The position numbers and the translations under genes were made by a program. The notes beneath the pieces are model-generated. The model did not search any database and was not told the DNA's origin. It saw only the letters and a program-made list of their open reading frames with translations. Below, one piece after another: positions 35,099 through 46,414 of a DNA stretch of 64,000 nt. The DNA is from Aquilaria yunnanensis (taxonomy: Eukaryota > Streptophyta > Magnoliopsida > Malvales > Thymelaeaceae). Location: NCBI GenBank assembly GCA_039654915.1, contig CM077594.1:106344893-106408892 (forward strand), read 5' to 3'. The stretch's first letter is position 1; each line of letters opens with the position of its first letter.

Positions 35099-36437
35099 TA
35101 TTTCCAACGGCTAAAGCCGTTGGAAAATGGTGACATTATTGCATTTGAAACAAAAAAAAATATTGAGGTTTAATATTTAGTATTTTCCAACGGCTTGAGC
35201 CGTTGGAAAATCTTTAAATTATTGTATTCGGAACGAAAAAAAATATTATTGTTTAATACTTAGTATTTCCAACGGCTTAAGCCGTTGGAAAATGTGAAAT
35301 TATTGCATTTTTAAAGCAAAAAAATTATATTGTTTAATATTTGATATTTCCAACGGCTAAAACTGTTGGAAAATGGTTAAATAATTGTTTTTTGAAGGGA
35401 AAAATATATTATTGTTTAATTTTTAATATTTCCAACGGCTTTAGCCGTTGGAAAATGCTGAAATAATTGGGTTTTGAGGCGAAAAAAATATTATTTTTTA
35501 ATTTTTAATATTTCCAACGACTTTAGCCGTTGGAAAATGGTGAAATAATTGGTTTTTGAAGTGAAAAAATATTAGTGTTTAATTTTTAATATTTCCAACG
35601 GCTTTAGCCGTTGGAAAATGGTGAAATAATTGGTTTTTGAAGGGAAAAAAATATTATTGTTTAATTTTTAATATTTCCAACGGCTTTAGCCGTTGGAAAA
35701 TGCTGAAATAATTGGGTTTTGAGGCAAAAAAAATATTATTGTTTAATTTTCTAATATTTCCAACGGCTTTAGCGGTTGGAAAATGCTGAAATAATTGGGT
35801 TTTCAGGCGAAAAAAATATTATTGTTTAATTTTTAATATTTCCAACGGCTTCAGCCGTTGGAAATGGTGAAATAATTGGTTTTTTAAGCGAAAAACATAT
35901 TATTGTTTAATTTTTAATATTTCCAACGGCTTAGGCCGTTTGAAAATGGTGAAATAATTGGTTTTTGAAGCGAAAAAATATTAGTGTTTAATTTTTAATA
36001 TTGCCAACGGCCGAAGCCGTTGGAAAATGGTGAACTAATTGTGTTTTGAAGCAAAAAAATATTATTGTTTAATTTTTAATATTTCCAACGGCTTTAGCCG
36101 TTGGAAAATGGTGAAATAATTGGTTTTTGAAGTGAAAAAATTATTATTGTTTAATTTTTAATATTTCCAACGGCTGAAGCCGTTGGAAATGGTGAAATAA
36201 TTGGTTTTTGAAGCGAAAAAATATTAGTGTTTAATTTTTAATATTTCCAACAGCCGAAGCCGTTGGAAAATGGTGAACTAATTGTGTTTTGAAGCAAAAA
36301 AATATTATTTTTTAATTTTTAATATTTCCAACGGCTTTAGCCGTTGGAAAATGGTGAAATAATTGGTTTTTGAAGTGAAAAAATTATTATTGTTTAATTT
36401 TTAATATTTCCAACGGCTAAAGCCGTTGGAAAATGGT
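35099..36437. repeat. ~18 tandem ~81-bp units, each with a hairpin
   Basis: Each unit holds TTTCCAACGGC, a 4-base loop (mostly TTTA), then GCCGTTGGAAA, followed by AATGGTGAAATAATTGG, TTTTTGAAG, AAAAAATATTATTGTTTAAT and TTTTAATA. Period is 79-84 bp. Looser copies lie at 34985-35070. Most arms keep full 11-bp pairing; a few have single-arm changes (for example CGACTTTAGCCG near 35520, GCGGTTGG near 35770, GGCCGTTTG near 35935). Confidence 0.95.
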
Positions 36438-36560
36438 CACTACTAAAAAATCCACATCTTCCAACGGTCTGAACAGTTGGAAATTCATTTAATTAAACGG
36501 TGCGTTTTGGAAATTTTTTTCCAACGGCCTTAGCCGTTGGAAATTGCGAATTTAAATTCC
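36438..36560. repeat. second CACTA left terminus inside the element
   Basis: CACTACTAAAAAATCC followed by TCCAACGGTCTGAACAGTTGG repeats the outer left end. It is preceded by GGT, and no matching right end followed by GGT was found; the only right end (38389) is followed by ATG, matching the outer element. Confidence 0.85.
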
Positions 36561-37459
36561 CCCCAACTCGCGTGTCGTCTGCTTCCTGCGTTTCTTCTCT
36601 AGTTTCGTCTCTCTCGTCTCTGATATTTTTCTTCCTCCCACAAGCACACACAGCACCTTCGTTTGTTCGATTAAGGGGTTAATCAACTTCCTGGAGCTTA
36701 TTTTGACGTGGATCTGGTCTCATTTTTCTTGATCTGTAGGTTAGTTTGCATTTTTTTTTATTTTCTTCAATTTTTTTTGGCGGTTTTGCGCTCTTTGCTG
36801 TTGTTTGTTGACTAATGGGTTTTGATTTTGCTTATTGTAGCTGATTTGAAGCTATTTCGAGGCATTTGAAGCAAGTAATCTGTTGGATTTGAGGTAAGTT
36901 TGTTTAATCCGAATTTTTTATTTTTTTTCTAAAAATTAGTTAAAATCGGGATTATTTCATGGTAATTTGGTTTGAAATATGTGATTAGTATGTGATTTGT
37001 AGTTGTTGATGGTTGGATGTGAAGTATTTAACATTTTTTTCCATTTTCTTACTTTTTTATTAATTTTGGGATTAATTAAAAAATAAAAAATACTTAGTTT
37101 TAAGTAAATTATTTAGGAAGTATATTTATGTGTGAAATTAGTTAGTATAATTGAAAATAGTTAATAATTAGTTTTAAGTAAATTGCTTAGGTAGTATATT
37201 TACGTGTAAAATTAGTTAGTATATTTAAAAGTAATATTTAATTAGTGATATTTAAAATTAGTTAGTGATCTGATAGCAGTTTTCATTTTTAAAAATATGA
37301 AATCTTTTGTTGATTGTCAATTGTTTAGGTAATACATATTGTTAGTGTGTATAATGTTTAATTTGAATCATTCTTACAATGTTTTCATAATTGGAATTAA
37401 TATAAACGTACAAAATATTTCTATTTAAGTAAGTGTAGTTAATTAAGTTTGCCCTTGAA

Positions 37460-37623
37460 TAATAATATATGTCTATAATAATAATAATAGTAATAATATA
37501 TAATACTTCAAAGAATAATTATTATTGTAAGAATTGCAGTAAAGTCACAGTAACATTAATAATAAATATTATCATTATTATTATTATTTAAATTGATTAA
37601 TAAACTACGAGTAATAATAAATC

Positions 37624-37676
<53 letters not shown>

Positions 37677-38080
37677 GTAATAATATATTATTAGTGAAAG
37701 AATAAATATTATTGTAAGAGTAGTACTAAAGTAATAGTAATAATAATAATAATGATAATTATTATTACAGTAATAATAAATCCAATAAGAGTAACTAATA
37801 ATAATTATAATAATAATAATAATAATAATAATTATTATTATTATAATATTAACAATAGTATAGTTAGTAGCACTAGTAAATGTAATAATAATAATAATTA
37901 TTATAATAATTATACAAATAATTAATCCAATAAGAGTAATAATAATTATAATAATAATTATTGTTACAAAGAAAATAGTAATTATGGAGGTTTTATTGTT
38001 AATATTATTATTATTTGCATAATAAATCCAATAAGACTAATAATAATAAATCCAATAATAATTATTATTATTATTTTTTT
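37460..38080. repeat. (TAA)n/(TTA)n-rich tract
   Basis: Long interrupted runs of TAA and its inverse TTA, the cleanest at about 37627-37665. Inverted TAA/TTA pairs could fold locally. Confidence 0.9.
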
Positions 38081-38084
38081 CCAA

Positions 38085-38375
38085 CTGGCCAGCCTGATTT
38101 CCAACGGCTGAGGCAGTTGGAAAATATGGAAATTCTCCAACTGCCTCAGCAGTTGGAACAGAAAAAAAAAAATAAATCAGTACAGCCGTTGGAAATTCTC
38201 CAACTGCTTATTTTCCAACGGCTGACAGTTGGAAATTCCAACTGCTAAAACCTGGGCCGTTGGAAGTAAAATTTCCAACGAAAGGATTTCCAACTGCCTT
38301 ATTTCCAACTGCCAGCCGTTGGAAACATAAAATTTCCAACTGCCAGCAGTTGGAAATGGCAGTTGGAAAAATAGG
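38085..38375. repeat. 3' subterminal TCCAACTGC/GCCGTTGGA cluster
   Basis: More than ten direct and inverted TTTCCAACTGC, GCAGTTGGAAA and GCCGTTGGAA words are packed into 290 bp next to the right CACTA end, the expected place for transposase accessory-protein binding sites. Frames across it are repeat-encoded. Confidence 0.88.
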
Positions 38376-38780
38376 TTTTTTTAGTAGTGATGTGATATGT
38401 GGTAAATTTGTTATTTTAAGTAAGAATTTAAAAAAAAATTACACTTAAATTCCATAACTACTCTCAATTGTATTGTCTCAATTTTAACCCTTTTAAGTTT
38501 GGAAGGTTTGACTTTGAATTGGTTCCTTTCCTTTTATTCTCGAAGGTTTCATAATTTAAATATTTTTTCATATTGATGCATATTGATTCTCATCAACCAC
38601 GTATGCAAAATCAATTTGACCATCGATTCTCAAATGCAAACTTTGACTTTAATTTCCCTTTATTTTAACAAAATTGAATTCCATTTCTTTTCCAAAACCG
38701 TATCAGAAAATTCTCTCTTTTCTCTCTCGTCCCAAAGCCTTTAACTCACTTCCAAATTCCATCCTATCTTTCCTCAAGCC

Positions 38781-41700
38781 ATGGCTAGAATGCAAAAACA
38801 GCGATTGGATCAGAGCCACCGTGGATCCCAATCCCAGCCACGACCAAGAATAATTTTTTATCAACAAGTCAAGAATTCTTACAGATCCCTGCTTACGTAC
38901 GGATGCTTCAATCTTGCTCTTCTTCTGCAGTCTGTACAGCAGCGAGTCATTCTTACCTTGCGCTCAAAGTGATGGCTGGTCATCAATTGTCCGAAGTGGT
39001 TCGATTCCATCAATTATTTGAGGTAGAGTTAGTGAGTAACTCCTTTTTCTTCTTTTGTGCGTTTGATTGATCTGTTCTCTTTGAAGTTTTTTATTCTTCT
39101 CTTTTCATTTGGCAAGGAAAATAAACTTTGTATGTCATTGATTCAGGCGTCCTTGGCAATCATTCATTTCTGGAGATGTTTGATGACCTCTCAAGTAGGG
39201 ATGGACAAACAAGCCCAGTTTTCCTTATAAAAGTAGTTGTTTTGATGATCTTCTCTGTTGTCGACATATGGGAATGAAGAGCCACTTGAACTTGCAGGTT
39301 AATTAATATGTATCCATGATGTGATTTGTTTGCATTGTTTTCTTTTTAGGTTAGCGTTGCTTGTAATGGTTACAGTATGTGGGTATTTATTAGGTTGGTT
39401 TCTTGACAAATAAGGGATTTCATAAACAGGCTTTATTTTGCTCTTTTACGAGTGTTTTGTTGCACTCCAGTGGTCTCTGTTGCATTAGAGAATATGTACA
39501 ATTGCGAATTTGGAAACTCATTTGAACAGATTGTTTTTGGCTCATTATAATCTGAGTTGCTCTCCTGCAAAAAAAAAAAAATGTTTGGTGAGGTAAAGTT
39601 TGTTTCTACTTATTCCTGGGGCGGATTGTTTGCTCCTATGCTAGAATGTTTTCCCTGGAAAGTGGTTTGTTGCTTGCTTTATAATTTGAAGGTCTATAAT
39701 TCCTGACATTTTTGTTGCTTTGGCTTGCTTCATCCTGCCTATTGTTACCTCGAATCTATTCTTTCTTTTTTTTTTAAATGAAAGAAGGCCTCTGTAATAC
39801 CCTAAAGAGTTCAAAACAAGGCTACCCAAGGACGGCGCTGTCTTGGGGCGGGGAGGGGCTGTCGCCCCCCTAGATTTAAAAAAGAAATTATTAGTAGTAT
39901 GTAATAGGATAAAAATTGTAACAATATTAAAGTTAGGTACTCTTTTGTAAATTATAAAATTAGTTAGAGACTTTTGCAGATTATCCTTTTTAAAAGTTTT
40001 AATTGGAACCAGAATTAGAAACACTAAGATTTGCAAGTTGCAAACGAACTAGGCTCAGCCCCTCCTGGCTCCAACGCTCAGTCCCTTTGTTCTTCAGCAG
40101 CAACAACGATTCTCTTTGATCTAACTTGTCGGCGGACGACGATGACCCAGCCAGCTTGAGCTTCTTCTCCTTATCGCTGACATTCCTTCTATCCATCTCC
40201 ACCTCCAACTTCAAGTCTAAGTTTTTGGAGAAAATCCCCGCGCGTTCGACAATCGAGTCACGATAGAGGTTAATAGTGAAGCTAAGATGTAAGATCCTAA
40301 TTCCTATGTTTCCGGTTCCTAGTTTATAGTTTCCTCTATTCTTGAAATTGAATCTTCATACTAATTTGCTTGAGAAATAAGAATTATGGCAATGGAACAT
40401 TGCGTATTGTACTTAACATTTATATGATTGACTTGTTTACATATATTATTGGAGAACATGTGAAGAAACATAGATAAAAGTTAGTATTAATTACAAACAA
40501 ATTTATCATTATAATTTTTTTTGCATAATTTTATGTTGATTTAAATCCAATTGCCTTGTGATTTCCAAATCATCATAATAAAAATTTTCTTTTAATTGTT
40601 GTTCTTGTCCAATTTTTCATAACAAGTAGAAGAGTAAGTTTGAGAATGTTTGTTATTGTTCTTAAGTAAATTAGTTGAAGGATATAAAAATTTCTCCTAT
40701 TTTATTATTACTTAAGTGTTAGATTTTTGTTTTTATAGCAATGGCTAGCAAGTCACTCACACTCACGCTTTTCGGCCCACCCTCCCTTGCTGTGAATCAT
40801 AGCTACGTCCATGAGGCTACCTAAGTTTTTTAATTACTAGGTGATTCTGCTATGATGCTTGGTTTCATTGCCCTTTTCATCAAGTTTATTTTTCCTTTTA
40901 GATTTCACCTTCACAAAGGAAAAATATAATACAATAATATAATGGAAGATGTTTGATGAAATGTTCATCTTAATGGTTCATTTTATTTTTGTGTTTTTCC
41001 TTTTTAGTTCAGGTTACTCAAGTGTTGCTAGTTCTGCCATTCTAATTTTCCCAACCAAAGATACTTTCTGTTCCAACCCTTCCATGGGTTCCCAGGTAGC
41101 TGAACAACTTACTTAACTAGCATTCTTTATGCAGTCCAAAATAGGGAAAAAAAACAAAAATAAAGTTTATTTTGAAAGTCATGTTATTCAAGTTTCACTG
41201 ATTACTTTTTTAAATCCCAACCTTACAAGAGAAAGCATTGTAATTAGCATCAGTCTATAAATTATTTCATTAGTCCCCCACATGGGCCTTTCTACTTGGC
41301 AAGGTTGTGTATAATCGACTATTCTTTACTTAATCAAGCTTGATGTGTTAATTGTTAATTTATATTAACGCTACCATGTAGTTTAGAACTGAGCTTCATT
41401 TATTTTCTTCATTTAATTTCTATTTTAATAACTGGAAGAGAGTTGCTTTGTTTTTTAATATGAAAAAATATGTATCCTATGGTAACATTTAAATATTTAT
41501 TTTGGAAGGTTTTGTTCTCTTACATTCTGTCCATGTATGTAATTGTTTAAAAGAAGACAACAGCTCCCTGCTCACTCTTCATCAGTCCATTTGTTTCAAC
41601 ATTAATTAGGTATAATTATTTGGCGGTATGAGCGAGCCGCCGTTGGCTGTTAAAACTTTCACCAGAAGAAATCGACAGCTTAGAACGTAGCATACCGACA

Positions 41701-42880
41701 GGATCAAGGCCTCTCCTAGTGCCACCCTTTTTACTAAATGAGCAAGAAGATTTAATTTGTGTATATAGCTGCTAGTAGTTGTAGTTGAGAGTGGTTCAAC
41801 ATGACATTCATATTGAATAGGAGTTTCATTTTTTGTGGTATATTGTGGTACTCTAGTTTAACTGTTTCTGCTGAATTGAATTTTCTTCAGTCTTATTTTT
41901 TTGTTAACCTTCCAGTATATAGTAAATTAATTGGATCATATTTTTGCAGAATAGGTGAAACAAAACTTGTCTAATGAAGTTCTTTTGACTATACAGATAT
42001 GCATAGCCGAATCTGAGGTACATTATGGTCACCTTTAGTTTTACCCTTTCTAATTCCATATGAGGATTTTTTGCTGGGCTTTGATTTGCAATTTAATATT
42101 TGCAAGTTTCTTGATTTCTTGTGAACAAAGATCCTATGTTTTGTAATTTCATTGAGGTTGGTAGTTGGTAGTTAATTTATTGGATAATTTCCCTCCCTAA
42201 TTTTCTATTTTAGTTGTTTTCACAAGTAATCTATGCCAGGGTCAAAGGTTTTGAGAATATCTTGAATGAGGAAGGTGATCATGTTAAGCCATTGCAAAAT
42301 TAATTATATTCTATGTAAGCATAATATTATCTGGGATCCACTGCTTTTTCCATCACTAATATTTCTAGGTCAACTTATTTTTTAACATCATTCAAATGGT
42401 TTGAGATTGGCAAAATAAATGCATAAGTAGCTACTTAATGTGTCTAGTTGATGGATAATTTTGTACTCATGCGAAAGGCTTTGGTTATTTCTTAAACCAT
42501 ATTCGGTCTTACGGGTAGAGGAAAAATTAAGTATTTTATTCATTTGTCGATATTGGATTTGGTATAACATTGGCATCAAAATAGGTGGACAAGAAATCCT
42601 ACTCTGGTGAACAAGGCCAAGTGAAAGTTCCAGCAGATCAAAGAAGCCTATTCAGGTGGCTTAATCGAAATGTTTTTAATTTTTTTCAGTCAGGGAAATT
42701 GTTGGATTTCGTTTAACTGGTGTACTATTTTTGTTGGTTTTTAGGTTTTAAAGCTCTAAGAATTGGAAATGTTGGCAACTGAGGGAGTTGCATCATATTC
42801 CTTACACAAGGGTAGCCTTAGAGATCTTGGGGGAGTTTTGTTCTTTGCTCTTTGATCTATATGGGCTTCCTTTATGGTAA
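38781..42880 (+). pseudogene. orphan exon-like segments, probably a decaying gene
   Basis: A CT-rich leader (38710-38780) precedes ATGGCTAGAATG, opening a 63-codon frame. Further coding-like blocks follow: 40741-40824 (MASKSLTLTLFGPPSLAVNH), 41014-41095 (SSVASSAILIFPTKDTFC, ending CCCAG|GT), 41638-41776 (RRWLLKLSPEEIDSLERSIP then TGSRPLLVPPFLL), 42214-42303 (VIYARVKGFENILNEEGD), 42585-42655 (KSYSGEQGQVKVPADQRSLF, with AG before and GT after) and 42745-42880 (WQLRELHHIPYTRVALEILG). Several end in stops, and the last has an in-frame TAA just after the acceptor. Composition and splice signals suggest one gene, but I do not recognise the family and cannot order a continuous reading frame. It may be a pseudogene, or a gene with exons I misplace. 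Confidence 0.3.
39827..40079. mobile_element. possible degenerate hAT remnant
   Basis: The left edge CAAGGACGGCGCTGTCTTGG and the right edge, inverted, GCGTTGGAGCCAGGAGGGGC resemble the CAGTGGCGGAGCCAGG terminus, with a GCCCCCCTAGATTTAAA phrase just inside. No 8-bp duplication was found. Confidence 0.35.
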
Positions 42881-44229
42881 TAAGTCTTACAGGCTAAATT
42901 TGCTTGAACTTGCATTCACTAATTACCATCTAGAATACTCTTACTCAACTTTTTGAACCTTAATGGCCTACTAATACTTCTTAGCTACCCTAAGCCAGCT
43001 AGCTCTTGGAATCATGCCATTCTTTTTTCTTTTCTGATTCTATTTTACCCACTGGGTATTGCCATTTTTTCTGCCTGGGATAAAAAGAAACTAATTCAAC
43101 TAAGTTTTATGTTTAGACAAACTGTCTCATACTTTCATCCTTTTTAACCATTCTAATTAGTATGTTTCGCATATTTGTTTTGGCTTGGAAGGGCATGTTC
43201 ATGGTATTTATTTTTTCTGTTCCTCAGTGTTTCTTAAAATTTTACTTTTGTTACTCTTATTGTCTAGATTCTTGATTGTTGCTCAATTCATTGACTTCTC
43301 AAGTTTTGACTAATGCAGCCTATGATGATCATATACATTACTGAAACTAAATCAACCACCTTCACGGACTGTGGTGAATAATATTATTTGATTATTACTT
43401 GTAAAATCATAATTGTGGTGAATAATATTATTTGATTTTTTTTAAAAAAATAAAATATTACAGTATTTTATATTTTAAACTTTTTCCATATGACAATGTA
43501 GGGTATTTTATATGTTAAACTTTTAGGATTGTTGTTTTGATGATAATAATTTTCTAAATAATATTTGTATGACTTTTAAACATATATTATTTTGTGGTAC
43601 TCAATATAACTTTAAATCCTGTGATAACTCCAGATATGTTAACTAATTCATGCCAATTAGATAATGAGTTTTGAGATTGTCCACCCATGTGTATATACAC
43701 ATAGTAACACTAACGGAATCTTCCATTACTAGTGTTTGAAACAAAGAAGAAAGTGCAAATATTGGGGAGAAGATTGAGGAGATAGCTAATTAAGAAGCGT
43801 GTTTCCATATAAACTACTCCTAAATCTCTCCTAAAACCTAACCAACGATTCCCCATTATTCCCCACTCATGTTTTTTTGTCTTTCCCGCTACGAAAAAAG
43901 GCGAACCCACATCCAATGCAGTCCCTATTGCTTCTCTATTCCCTTTACCCAATATTATACATTTATCTCTTAGAGCCAAAAAGATCCCAACAACAACAGT
44001 GACTGTGTTTTCAATGAAGTGAGAACTGTTGCCGATAGTGGTGCGAACGGTAAAAAAGAAGTAGGTGTGTAATCCAAAAATTACAAGATGGGTTAAATTT
44101 TTTTTTTTTTGTTAAAGTGAATGGGTCAACTTGAAATAGTATGAGAATACTAAGGAAAGGCATGGTTTTGGCTATTGCAGAAATTGGAAGAAAAATAATT
44201 GAATGTTTGAATGGTCTGTGAAGTACACG

Positions 44230-44700
44230 TATGCTTTTGAATTTTATATGTATGTTCTAGGTTCATAAATAACACAAATATATACATATGTTGCTAGGTT
44301 TATATGTATACTCCTGGATTTGTAAAAAACACAAATATAAATGTATGTTTATGGGTTTTGTATGTATTCTTTTAGGTTTGTAAAGAACACGTATATGTAA
44401 TGTTTCTATGTTTTATATCTATGTTTTTACGTTTGTAAAAAACTCAGATATATATGTATGATTTTGGATTTTATATGCATGTTTTTAATTATTTTTGAAA
44501 AGAACATCAATATACATCTATATTTCTAGAATTGTAAAAAACACAAATATATATGTTTGCTTCTGTATGCTTCTGATTTTTTTATTTGTAAATAACATTA
44601 ATATACATGTATGGTTCTGGATTGTTTGTAAGGAACACAGATATATATGTGATTATAAGTTTTATATGTATGTTTTTAGATTGTTTATATATGTGTATGA
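44230..44700. repeat. tandem ~60-bp TTGTAAAGAACACAAATATA array
   Basis: Seven or more diverged units of GGTTTGTAAAAAACACAAAT, ATATATGTATG and TTTTATATGTATG words at about 55-65 bp spacing. Confidence 0.7.
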
Positions 44701-44723
44701 AATTTAAAATGAATTGTATGAAA

Positions 44724-45345
44724 CTAGTTATTATTGTATGAAACTATATGTGTGAGTGCATATTGTATTAAATTGGAAGTGAATTGTATTAAATTCTTTG
44801 TGTTATGTATTAGATTATATGTGAAATTAATTAAACTAGAAATCAAATGTGTGTGGTAAATCATCACACAAGAAAATGAAATTGCCACAAAAATAAAATA
44901 AAATAAAATAAAATCACCAAACTCATCATCGCCAGCAATACCATAATCGGTATCATCATCGCCATTGGCAACAATTGGATGCGAAATATATATAACTAGA
45001 AGTGAAATGTATAAACTGTGTGAGATATATGTTAAACTGTAAGTGAATTGTATTAATTTGTGTGGGATATGTGTTAAACTGAAAAAGAAATGTATTAAAC
45101 TGTGTGGGATATGTATTAAATTAGAAGTGAATTGTATTAAACTATGTAGGTTATATATTAGATTGTAACTGAAATGTATTAAACTGGAAGTCAAATGTAT
45201 TAACCTATGTGGCAAAACTATCACATGAGAAAATGATATTGCCACGAAAAAATAAAACCACCAAACTTATCGTCGTCACTAGTACCATAATTGACACCGT
45301 CATTACTATCAGCAACAACTGGATGTGAAATCTATTAAACTCATC
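44724..45345. repeat. GTGAATTGTATTAAACT repeats and a ~310-bp duplication
   Basis: Units of GAAGTGAATTGTATTAAACT plus GTGTGGGATATGTATTAAA repeat through 44740-45200. A longer block (near 44850-45000, with CACCAAACTCATCATCG and CAACAATTGGATG) recurs diverged at about 45190-45340. The 173-codon - strand frame at 44724-45245 is produced by the array (repeating LIHxxxxLIQFTSNLI) and is unlikely to be a gene. Confidence 0.75.
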
Positions 45346-46414
45346 CTCCGCTTAGCGTCATCAACTTCATCCAAATTCCTTGCAAAACTTCAAATTAATA
45401 AAATCAGATACGCACAACCAAACAACCTAAAAAACTTAAAACACTAACATTAGATACGGAAAATCGATCCCAACTAAAAACTCGTTCAGATCCCATAGTA
45501 TATTCTCCAAATAGTATTGACTCCCCCCTTGAACCCGATACACTAACAATGAAGTAAAAAACATCGAACAATGGAGACCGTGAAATGAATTTTAGATACA
45601 AAGAAAGAAAAGACAGAAAATGGAGTTAACTCAAAAAAGAAGAAATGTCTACAATTGAATGTCCTAAATAAAATAATGAAAACAGTAAATCCCTCAAATT
45701 ATTACCTAATCAAATCTAAAATCTCAACCAACCAAATTTTCCTTTCTTAACTACATAGTGGACTCTTCCTCTATAGCCCCACCCCCACCGAAAAAAATGT
45801 CAATTTCATCCCATAATTGAAGCAAGCAAGGAGATAAACAAATTGCTCCACCCACAAACGCGATCAGATGCACGTGTAAGACCCCACCTAATCCAATTCC
45901 CCTCCCCCTTCGGCCCTTCCCCATCAACTGGGGAGCGACGCCGTTAGGCGCGTGCTATGGAAGTCCACTGTTTGGCAGTCGCTCGTAAAAGTCACTCGCG
46001 CCTGGCAAAAAGCTTTCCCAGCTTCCTGCAATAAGATTCTAGAAGCTAGATTTCTTTTCTTTTGTGAACTGAGAATACGATCACACAAGTGCCAAAGAGA
46101 ATTCCTTCCGACCAATTATTTTTGATTGCTGAAACTATCACCGAACAGAAATACTATTTGGATTGAAAATAAACGAAAACGATTTACATGATTGCTTGGT
46201 AGCCCAAATTCAGAGCACAGCTTCAGCATTCCTCACCCTTCTGCTCTTGCATTCTGACCACTTCTCATAATGCTTCAGGTTCAAATAAAAGGTTGCAACA
46301 ACATGCACCACCACCTATGGCGCATCAAATTCTGCAGCCCAGAAACAGCACAATTTGACCACATTACAGTCATAGGTATCTACTGCCAGGACATTGCCAG
46401 TTAGGCCAGGAGGA

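Larger units (their letters stand above)
34951..38389. mobile_element. CACTA (En/Spm) element, non-autonomous
   Basis: The left end CACTACTAAAAAACC and the right end, inverted, CACTACTAAAAAAACC form a 13-bp perfect terminal repeat. The 3-bp duplication ATG flanks both sides (34948-34950 and 38390-38392), as expected for CACTA. Both subterminal zones are crowded with TTTCCAACGGC and its inverse, the short motifs that TNPA-type proteins bind in this superfamily. A leader-like CT-rich stretch (36560-36680) followed by intron-like AT DNA remains, but no TNPD-type transposase. A second left-type terminus occurs at 36438. Confidence 0.92.
42881..46414. other. intergenic DNA
   Basis: No supportable gene. 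The less AT-rich part (45770-46130) has no open frame with a motif. Frames at 43710-43979 and 45404-45601 are unremarkable. The kinase 3' UTR should lie just below 46415. Confidence 0.5.

Noticed and set aside
34985..36437. Array resembling a CRISPR by regular spacing of palindromic repeats
   Set aside because: Eukaryotic context; the intervening sequence is itself conserved between units, and CACTA termini explain the locus.
36500..36682. 60-codon frame in the CACTA interior
   Set aside because: Ser-rich by-product of a CT-rich leader-like stretch; no transposase motif.
44724..45245. 173-codon - strand frame
   Set aside because: Its sequence is generated by minisatellite units; codon content follows the repeat and not protein selection.
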